From NCBI GenBank assembly GCA_037447655.1, contig JBBHKE010000831.1, positions 214,607 through 236,029 of the forward strand: 21,423 nt of DNA. Direction: 5' to 3'. The stretch is from Zygnema cylindricum. Lineage: Eukaryota > Streptophyta > Zygnematophyceae > Zygnematales > Zygnemataceae. A model generated the notes under the pieces. The model was not told the DNA's origin. It saw only the letters and a list, made by a program, of their open reading frames with translations, and ran no database searches. Each line of letters opens with the position of its first letter. Position 1 is the stretch's first letter. Shown one piece after another: positions 9,421-18,600 of this stretch. The position numbers and the translations under genes are program-made.

Positions 9421-9779
9421 AAACAGTCAAATTGTCGGCTAGGGGCAAAAAACTTTACAAAAATATAAAATCTTTTGAAACTCGTGATGAGAAAATTTCA
9501 CGAGAGCGTGAAAACCCGAAAATTAAATATTTGAAACCAAAAATTTCATAGCACATTTTTGTGGAAAAACTTATAACTAAATATCGTACCAACAATCCAA
9601 AATTTGCTAAAATCAAATTATAAATTTCTCACTGAGACCCATACATATTATCCAACAAATTTGTTTATTAAAAGCCATTTTTTATTTTTATTTATTCATT
9701 TTTTTGTAAGCAGCATTCCTCAACCAAATTCATAATCCACACTAGTAAAACGACATTCTTAACATTATATTGCATTCCA

Positions 9780-10570
9780 CAACCTTCGACTAAAGTACAA
9801 AACCATTGAAATCCACTTTAATTATGAGCCACTTGAAAACTGTACTCAAGCAAATTTTAAAATCCACACTTATAACTACGTATTGTTAACAAGACGACTC
9901 GCCAATTGCAATCAACAATAACTACAGAAAACAATTGTGATTGACACTAATTACTAGTGTTGTGTATTGGTAGCCATTTGGTGATAAATGATATGCCCAT
10001 TTTTTTGGCCAACTGATGTTCGATGTATTGACAAAATATATCGTTATCGATGTTATCGCGATAAATAACCGATAATATTGGTTTTTTATCGCGATAACAT
10101 CGGTTTGATAACTATCGGCGATAATTATACGGGTTAAACTGTGCATTTGTACAATATATTCCATTGTACTGAAATTTCGTTCTCTCGTTATACAAGAGTA
10201 TAGAACAGATTGTCATACGTGGCATGCCACGCTATACACAGTGAAAAATGTAATACAATGTATAATAAGTACTACTACATAACATACTTTATATTTTCCA
10301 CTTATCACCAATAAAGGAAGCGATATATTGTTGGTCTTGGAGCGATATATTGGGACCACTCACCGTTCGATAACCGATAACTATTTGTATCGGTTTTATT
10401 GCGATAAGTTTTTAAGTGATATACAACACTAGTTATAACTGAGAACAACAACTTTAATTACGGAAATGAGTTGCAATCTACACTAATTACAACAGAGACT
10501 GATTAAGCGGCATAAATTAAGAGACATTAATTATAGAGAATAATTAAGATGGATACTAATTAGTAATTTC
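9780..10570 (+). repeat. Degenerate CACTAATTAC-type repeat region split by a hAT-like element
   Basis: On both sides of the element at 9955-10431 the sequence repeats variants of ACACTAATTAC, TTTAATTACGG and ACATTAATTATAG at irregular spacing of about 20-30 bp. The same motif recurs in CIAO1 intron 7 (19490-19860). Confidence 0.5.
9955..10431. mobile_element. hAT-like MITE 3
   Basis: The element runs from TAGTGTTGTGTAT to ATATACAACACTA, 477 bp, and contains several TTATCGCGATAA palindromes like MITEs 1 and 2. The flanking octamers CTAATTAC (9947-9954) and GTTATAAC (10432-10439) match at 5 of 8 positions, which fits an older insertion with a decayed duplication. A perfect TGGCATGCCA palindrome lies near 10221. 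Confidence 0.75.
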
Positions 10571-11494
10571 GGAGCCACCTCATGACAACATAATTGATGC
10601 GAGAGCGCTCCTCTAGAATTCATAATCCACATATGTAACAAATAAAAATGCTTCAACAAGCTTTTGTAGGTTTTGTACGAACTTTTTGGTTTTCTAACTG
10701 TAGCCTTTAATGGTAGTGAACAATTTTCCATTTCAATCAACTTTTGTACTTGGATGGTTTGACCATCGCGGTTTTTATAATAAAATTTATTATATTGAAA
10801 TTTGTTTATTGCATTGGACAAAACCACTGCAATACACACTCATAAAGTGAAGAGGAGCACACTCATGAAGTGAAGAGGAGTACAATACTGCGGCCCAGCG
10901 TTTCCCAATGATCCACGTCGTTTGTCGGACAAAAATATAGACGTACATTACATTACTAGCCTTGATATTTGTCAAACGAAAAGTTAAGATTTTACCATGA
11001 CTGTCCGATGCATTTTGAATTGGATGAAAACCGAGAATCCCGTTGTCGGTTACAGAAATAGGGCGTCAGTATGTCATATTGTCGAGGCTTAGCAGCCCTT
11101 CTCTAGCTCTCATGTCGGCTTTCTACCGTCAACAATCCCTGTCGCCCTTCAACGTTCCCAAGCTTCGGCCATTATCCGACAGAGCACGGTTGCTGAGGAC
11201 TGCGAGACTTACCCTCGCGCCACCCAGCACATATAGACAATATTCGTAGTGTCGGGCGTAGTTTGAGGCTTTAGTGTCTAGGGTAGTTTGTAGTGTTTCA
11301 ATAGCTTAGTTTTGTTATACTTCCTTTATTTCTTTTCATTTAGGCTTTTAAAGCACTTTTGTTGTGTTTTATATCCTTTAGGATTTTGGTCTTTTACCCT
11401 TGTTGGTTATCATTTCTTTTTATGGACAATCATGTTTTGTACTTTGATGGCATTACCATCGCGTTTTTGGAAGTAAAATCTTTTTCAGCATTAA
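10432..11494. other. Intergenic stretch without a supported gene
   Basis: Short open frames on both strands have no recognisable domain or splice pattern. A roughly 45 bp segment at 10745-10790 recurs in diverged form at 11434-11480, with a shared core TTTGTACTT, GATGG and ACCATCGCG. This could be the end of an old retroelement or other repeat, but I cannot prove it. Confidence 0.4.
10836..10881 (+). repeat. Two-copy 23-bp tandem repeat
   Basis: ACACTCATAAAGTGAAGAGG and its near-identical copy ACACTCATGAAGTGAAGAGG follow each other with a 23-bp period. Confidence 0.9.
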
Positions 11495-11579
11495 GGGAGT
11501 GTCCCCATGTAATCGACACATTAATTTTGGGAGAAAACGATAGAAAAAAGTCGATACTTTAATACATGGGGACACCCCC
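11495..11579. mobile_element. 85-bp foldback element flanked by TAA
   Basis: The left end GGGAGTGTCCCCATGTAAT and the inverse of the right end GGGGGTGTCCCCATGTATT match at 17 of 19 positions. The element is bounded by TAA at 11492-11494 and 11580-11582. A 3-bp TAA/TTA duplication and a GGG-starting terminus suggest a PIF/Harbinger-type MITE. The very short length makes this tentative. Confidence 0.65.
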
Positions 11580-11969
11580 TAAGATTGTAAAGCTTTGTTG
11601 GAAGTTCACGATTTCAAGTGCACCACGCAGAAGCTATTTTCGCCTCATGTACTTCGTTAATTTTGACCATCTATGCTCCTCTTACGTAGGCGTCGAATCG
11701 TTTCCGATATTTTTCCATGCATTTTTGCGAGCGATGTTTTTGCCATTTGGCAATCGCGCTCTCCGATTTCCAACACGTGTAATTTTGAGTAACGTATTTG
11801 CCACGGAGTTTCTATGTCAACCGTGCACGCATGGAATTTCACAAGAATCCTTCATAAGCTCCTAATAACGCTGAACGGAACTAACCGAAGTTAAAGTTTA
11901 AGACCCTCGTTTGAACTGGGAACCGCTTTGCCAATTTCACCCTAATTTTACTGTAGCCATATTATAAAG
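11580..11969. other. Intergenic stretch before the TA-element upstream of CIAO1
   Basis: A 99-codon frame begins inside the foldback element and another lies on the opposite strand. Neither has a recognisable motif, and I do not call a gene. Confidence 0.4.
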
Positions 11970-11971
11970 TA

Positions 11972-12397
11972 CACCCTGTATCGCTATTAGTGTTGATATT
12001 TTTCTCGCCACTTAAAGCATCCTTTCTCCGTACACACTTGTCGGATTGTTGATCTGACGGTTGGGATTGAAATCCAAGATTCTCACTTTTCCGATCGGCT
12101 GTCTCAAACTGAAAATAAATCGGACAAGTGTGTACGGAGAAAAGATGTTTTAAGCATAGTTCAAAAGTAGGCGTTTTTATGGTAGGCCTTTGGTCGGAGC
12201 CTTTATCGTAAGTTGTGTTATGGGCTTTTCATGTGATCTTCTTAGAACGCTACTTTGATCATCGACCGTCCGATCATCCAAATCTGACGGTGTAAATAAA
12301 ATATCTTGGTCCGAATGTTTTAATTGGTCCAATTTTTTCGTCTCTTAAAACCTTTAAGACACGAAAAACTTATTAACCCTAATAGCGATACACGGTG
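11972..12397. mobile_element. TA-flanked MITE, copy C, just upstream of CIAO1
   Basis: The left end CACCCTGTATCGCTATTAG and the complement of the right end CACCGTGTATCGCTATTAG differ at one base. The left flank is TA (11970-11971); the right flank now reads AA. Inside is a long imperfect palindrome (about 12025-12146) with arms TTTCTCCGTACACACTTGTC and its complement, then about 165 bp shared with 2023-2215. It ends 78 bp before the CIAO1 start codon. Confidence 0.82.
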
Positions 12398-12410
12398 AAC
12401 CCTGTAAGTG

Positions 12411-12424
12411 AACCCTAACCCTAA
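12411..12424 (+). other. Telomere-like AACCCTAACCCTAA motif upstream of CIAO1
   Basis: Two CCCTAA units lie between the end of MITE C and the start codon. In plants similar telo-box motifs occur in promoters of housekeeping genes. A regulatory role here is only a possibility. Confidence 0.4.
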
Positions 12425-12475
12425 TTCTATCTCGAGAACCTCGTCGCAGTCTGCTAAACGTCCAAAATAAACGCT

Positions 12476-12637
12476 ATGGCGGAACCTTTGCACCTAGAAG
12501 AGATTGCTGTCCTGTCAGGCCACGTGTCACGCGTGTGGGCAGTGGCATGGGCGCCCTCAGGCCTCTCACTGGCTTCCTGTGGAGCTGACCGTACAGTTCG
12601 TGTCTGGGCGAAAGAAGGCGACACGTGGACATGTCAG
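12476..12637 (+). CDS. CIAO1: CIAO1 exon 1
   Basis: This encodes residues 1-54, from [16 protein letters not shown] to EGDTWTCQ, covering blade 1. The ATG at 12476 gives an N-terminus of family-like length. The donor is GTAAGA. It is GC-rich relative to the flanks. Confidence 0.93.
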
Positions 12638-15600
12638 GTAAGAGGCACATAGGCATTTTTATGCATGTATGTTTGTATCTTTCCCTCTCCCTCTCGTGCT
12701 CCCTCTCCCTCTCCTGCTCCCTCTCCCTCTCCCTCTCCCTCTCGTTGTTATCATCATAACAACATCATTGTTATCATAATAACATCATCATCATCACACC
12801 ATTATTATCATCCATACTATCATCATTATCATCATCATCAGTACTATTATCATTGTTACAATGACAACATCAGAATCAGTATCATCATGGCACTCAGACA
12901 GACTTTGTTGTTAATCAGAAATCTGAGCAAGCATTTGAGGCGGAATGTCCAAGAAAAAATATTTTTCTGAGAATACCAAAGAAACTATCTTACAAATATA
13001 GACTGGTTTGGTGTATGATTTACAATGTTTGTTCTTTCCTTGCCTGTTTGTTCTTTCCTTGCCTGTTTGTTCCCATGCATGAATGGATGTATTACCCCTT
13101 TGTTTGTTTTTGTGAAACATGGGGGATCTATGAATGTTGTTTTTTTATGGTACAAGGTTTATTTATCTTGAAGTAGTCCTGAAATGAGCTATGAGGTTCC
13201 AGTTGCCCTAAATTTTTAACAAGCTACACCGCTAATCATTATTAGTGTTAAACTTTTTTTCGCCTTTTAAAACATCTTTTCTCCGTGCACACTTGTCGCA
13301 TTGTCAATCCGAGGGTTTCTATTGGAAGGCAAGATTCTCACCTTCCTATTGGGGGTCTCGGATTGACAACCCTAGAAGTGTGCACGGAGAAAGATGTTTT
13401 GAGAGGCGAAAAACAGTTTAACACTAATAACGATTAGCGGTTTAGCAAAGCATTGCAGAATTTGAACGTTATGTACCATTATATGACCAGCTTTATGTAT
13501 GGGTAGAACATGTACACAGTTACCAATGTTAGTATGTACTATACACCGGTGTATGTTCTAAGTCAATTTTGGAGTCCTAAGCTATGTGGAGTCCTGATCA
13601 ATTTTGGATTGTGGATGAATTGTGGAGTCTTAAACTAATCGTAGAATTGTAAATCATTTCTGGACTCCTAAGCCAATTGTGAAGCCCTAAATCAATTGTG
13701 GAGTCTTAAACAAATTGTGGAATTTTAAATTGTGGAGTCATAAACCATTATGTTCCACAATAAGGCAAAACAAACCCATCAGGCGGGTGTCACATTAGTA
13801 TGTTGTCCATTAAATCAGTTAGAACCACACTAATCATGGTAAACACAGAAGCAGTCAGATTTTCGACTGTGATTATTAACATTAAAAATAGCAGTGCCTC
13901 AACTTCTTAGATATAATGTCTGATGTGTTTTATACATAATACTTTTCTTTAACGATCATTGCTGTCATCATGGGAAATGTTACGTCGAAAGCCAAGCGAC
14001 ATTCATGATACAAAAACTTTACGTACGAGGAATCCTCCTCATTTAAAGTACAAAAACTACATACTCAGCAATCATATATTGGTCCCGAGACTATTTTAGT
14101 CCATTCGAAAATGATGTAAGGAACGGAAAGAAATCTCAATCCATCTCTTTCATCGAACTAAAAAAATGGTCTGATGTGAATTACCTAACTTCCAATTCTT
14201 AATGTCGATAATTCAAGGTTGATGGTTTGTGTACAATGTCCAATGTTCAATGTTTATTGTGTGTTGTCTATGCGTCAGCTTTCAATTACAAGAAAAGTGT
14301 CTTATAGTGGGAGAGAGTGGAAGAGGGGGTGCAAAAAGAGGGAAAGACAGCTAGAGAGAACAATTGTGCGATTTTGAACAATTATGGTAGCAGTGACTAT
14401 GTTTCCATGTGATGTAATTGTGTTTCCATGGGATGCAGGCAGTTTTAGACGGGAGTCACACTAAAACGGTGCGGTCGTGTGATTGGTCGCCATGTGGACG
14501 ATTTTTGGCAACCGCCAGTTTTGACTTCACAACCGCCATTTGGGAGAAAGTGGGAGGAGAGATGGAGCTTGTGGCCACTCTGGAGGTGAGAGAGAATGGA
14601 GGGAGGAGCATTGGGCGAGAGGGAAGAGAGGGGAGGGGAGAGGAGGGAGGAGGGAGGGGACGGGAGAATGGAAAACAGAATGGCAGAGAGCGAAAAGCTT
14701 ATTGGCTGACGAGAAGGGAAGGGAGACCAAGAAAAGGAGAGAGAAATGAAGTGGTAAATGGGAAGATGAGGAGATAAATGAGGAGGGAAAGGAAGAGGGT
14801 AAAGGGAGGAGAAGCGGGAGGCAGAAGAGGGGAACAGAAGATTGAGGTAGGAAGAGGGAGAGAGAAAAACAGAAAGAGAGCTACACAATAAACCCATTTG
14901 TGACTTACAACAATGGTTTTGTCTCTCTCCCTCCCCTCCCCTCCTCCTCCCGTCCTTTCCCTCTCCCCCTTCCCCTCCCCCTCCCCTCCCCCTCCCCCTC
15001 CCCCTCCCCCTCCCTCTCCCCCTCCCCCTATCCCTCCCCTCCCCCTCCCCCTCCCCCTCCCCCTCCCCCCCCCTCCCCCTCCCCCTCTCCCTCCCCTCCC
15101 CCTCCCCCCTCCCCTCCCCCTCCCCTCCCCCCCCCCCCCCCCAGGGCCACGAGAACGAAGTAAAATGCGCCATGTGGAGCCCCTCCGGCTGCCAGCTGGC
15201 GACCTGCGGGCGCGACAAGACGGTGTGGGTGTGGGAGAAGCTTCCTGGAAATGAGTTTGAGTGCGAGGCGGTGGCGCAGGGCCACCAGCAGGATGTGAAG
15301 ACGGTGACGTGGCACCCAGGGGGGGGGAGTGTGGTGTCGGGGAGCTACGACGACTCTATAAAGGTGAGGGGGGAGAGAGAGGGAGAGGGAGGGAGGGAGT
15401 ATGTGGTTAGGGGGAAGTATGTTTTGTCGGGGAGTTTAGGGTGGGGAGAGAGGGAGGGAGGGAGGGAAGGGAGAAGCTTCCGGGAAGGGAGTTCGAGGAG
15501 GAGGCGGTGGGGCAGGTGCACCAGTAGGGTGTGAAGACGGTTCGGTGGCATTTGGGGGGGGGGAGTGTGGTGTCGGGGAGTTACAACGACTGCATAAAGG

Positions 15601-18600
15601 TGGGGGGGAGGGAGAGGGAGAGGGAGAGGGAGAGAGGGAGAGAAAGAGTATGTGGTTTCGGCGATGAAGGGGGTCAGATGGGATGGGCGGGGAGAGGATG
15701 TGGTGTCCGCGAGTTAGGACTGTATAAAGGTGGGGAGAGAGAAAGGGAGAGGGAAGGAGAGGGGTGGGAGAGGGAGGGAAAGGCAGAGGGAGTGAGAGAG
15801 GGAAGGTGGGAGGAGACAGAAAAGGAGGGAGGGAGGGCGGGAGGGAAGGGCAAAAGTTCCGGGAAGTGAGTTTAAGGATGATGTGGTGTGGTGATGCAGG
15901 GGGATTTGGAGGATGTGAAGATGGTCAGGTGGGTGTTAAGGTAGAAGGGAGAGCGAGAGGGAGATTGAGAGGATGGGTGGAGAATGTAGTTTCAGCAAGT
16001 TATGACAACTGAATAATGGTGGGGGGGAGGGAGAGGGAGAGACAGAGGATGGTGGGAGTATGTGGTGTTCACGAGTTATGACGACTATATAAACGTTGGA
16101 AGAGAGGGAAGAAGGGAGTGTATGACAATTGCGTTAAGGTGGGAGAGAGAGAGAGGGAGAGGGAGTGGAAGGGTATGACGACTGTATGAAGGTGGGGAGA
16201 GAAGGAGAGGGAGGGAGGGGAGGAAGGGTATGACGACCGTATTAAGGTAGAGCTGCATGCTTTCTTTAGACTAGTTTTTTTTTTACGGAACGGAAACACA
16301 AAGAACTATATTTTGGTTGTTTTAGAATCTTATATCAGGTTCGGGACAGGTATGGGTAGAGGATCCGGATGAGGACGAATGGAGATGTGCGCAGACCCTA
16401 GGAGGTGGTACCAGGTGTTCCCTCTCTCTCTCTCTCCCTCCCTGCCTCTCCCTCTCTCCTCTCTCTCTCCCTCTCTCTCCCTCCCTCCCCCCCTCCCTCC
16501 CTTCCTTCCTCCCTCCCTCTCTCCCCCTCTCCCCCCCTTGTCACCGCAAAAGGAATTGCCAGTCAACAAAATGTGAAAACAGATAAATTTCATCAAATGG
16601 TAAAAGATCTTTTTTTTGACGAATGAGATGAACCAAGACTTTTGAGAGAAAGAGAGAGAGAGAGAGGGCTTCATTTTTTGTCGTTCTTGTCAATTTCAAC
16701 ATTCTTGCCCTCCTTCCTGATTATGTTTTTTTTTATTTGCGAATCATTATTTGGTTCTAAAATCTTTTTTTTTTTTTTTTTTTTTCCCTCCAGTGGTCAC
16801 ACTAGTACCGTATGGGGATTATCCTTTCATCCCAACGGTAATCGTATGGTTTCTTGTAGGTGAGCAATTTCCATATTTAAAAAAAAAAAGGATTCCCACT
16901 GTAAAAAGTGTGGATTTTCACTTTAAATAGTGTGAATAGTGCGGAATTTCTCTTTGATGTGGTTTTCCACTTAAGAGGAAATTGTAAATGTAAGTTTTGT
17001 TTTTGAATAGTATGGATTTTCACTCGTTAGGAAAGCTGTAAACACAAAGCTTGTGACATTTAAATGTGGATTTTTGCATATAAATAGTGTGTTTTTCTAC
17101 TTGGTAGGAAAATTATAAATTCAAGGTTTTCATCACCACATTATTTTAAAGTAATTCTGAATTTTTTTTTAGATTTATTAATTCTAAAACAGTCCTTGTA
17201 ATATCTTCGATTTGTAACTTTATATATGCTGTGTTAGACCATGCCAGTATGGTTGATATTAGACTTAAAAATGTTAGTATTAATCCGAATAAAGAATAAA
17301 TGATAACAATTCAGGGCTGGATTGAATCAATGACTTTTTTTTTATCACTCCTTTGATTTGTTGTTGACAAGACTCTGTGATTTTTAGTCGGAAATAAGTA
17401 AAAGAAATGTACAGCTGAATTAAGTGATAAAACATTGGAGTTTAGGGGAGAATTAAAACTAGAAATTCTATGCAGCACAATTGATTTCATATATATATAT
17501 GTGTAAAATGTATATAAAAAGTGTACATGAAATATTGAGGCTACTTTTTAAATTGCATAACCACACTAAATTTACAGCGACGTAAAAAATGAGGATGCCC
17601 AAATTTAATGTCTGTTTCACACTTATTATGGTTTTGAAGAATCTTAGCAGAGATGTGTTAGGGATTTGTCGGGTGTTTTAGGGCTTTCGGGTCGTAAAAA
17701 ATTAAGCAAATACAAGTTTCTGATTTTATAAGATTCAATAAACGCATTTGGAATAACTGTAGACTGAATCTATGATTCAGTTTAACTTGATCTATGATTC
17801 AGTTTAACTTAACTCTATATTCAGTTTAACCTAAATTTATATTCAATTTAACTTGTCGTTCGAGTGACTACGTGAAGAATTGAACAGATTTTTTTTTAAC
17901 TGTTTTAGGGTTTTTTTCTTTTATTTTTTGTGACAGTGACGATCTGACGCTGAAAATTTGGGATACAAGTTTAGAACCCTCCGATGAAAAGGGACCAGCG
18001 AAAGGATGGTAAAAACGCATCAAACTTTGTTTTATGATTTGAAATTACTATGTTATCAATTATTTTATGATTTGAAAGTAAGAGTGATTAGTCGGTTATT
18101 TTTTTTTTACGTCAATGCTCGTTTGGTTCCTGTTTCGCTCATCAAACTTTATTTTATGATTTGAAATTATTGTATTATCAAGTTTTTTTTGATTTGAAAG
18201 TAAGAGTGATTAGTCGGTTTTTTTTTTTTTGGTCAATGCTCGTTTGGTTTCTATTTCGATTATTTTTATATAAAGTTAAAGGAAATAAAATAGCGAGAGA
18301 GGGAGGGAGTCAGGAGCGAGAAATGTGGAGAAGTGAGAGTGGGGAGGGAGAAGAGCGAAAATTGGAGCAAGAAATGTTGGGAAGGAGAGAAAGCAGTAGA
18401 GGGGAGAAGGTAGAAGAGGAAGTTGAAATAGAATCTGGATGAAGAAAAGAGAAAGGAGAGGCCAATAAGAGGGAGAAAAGGGTGAAAGGGGGAAATGAGA
18501 GGGAAGGTTGAGATTAGTTTGGGGACGAAGAGAGGGAAGAGAACAAGGGAAGAAGGGGAAGAAGAAGAAGAGAAATCGGGAGGAGGGAAATTGGAGAAGA

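Larger units (their letters stand above)
8469..9954. other. AT-rich intergenic stretch after the F-box gene
   Basis: No supported exon. It holds a possible hairpin (8837-8872), A-rich runs near 8910 and 9080, and a GA-rich tract (9336-9420). Any 3' UTR of the F-box gene must start here, but I cannot place a polyadenylation site. Confidence 0.5.

Noticed and set aside
9780-10570. Regularly spaced motif considered as a CRISPR-like array
   Set aside because: Units are diverged, spacing is irregular, and the context is a eukaryotic intergenic region.
11043-11249. 68-codon + strand frame considered as a retroelement protein end
   Set aside because: The residues show no reverse transcriptase or endonuclease motif. 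Only the weak nearby repeat pair at 10745 and 11434 hinted at a retroelement.
14445-15218. 257-codon minus-strand open frame
   Set aside because: It lies over the purine/pyrimidine tracts of intron 2 and antisense to CIAO1 exons 2 and 3. Its sequence is glycine/arginine/glutamate and serine/proline low complexity without a domain.
16401-16410. Alternative exon 4 donor GGAG|GTGGTA
   Set aside because: It would put exon 5 out of frame with the clear GHTSTVW reading. ACCAG|GTGTTC keeps the frame.
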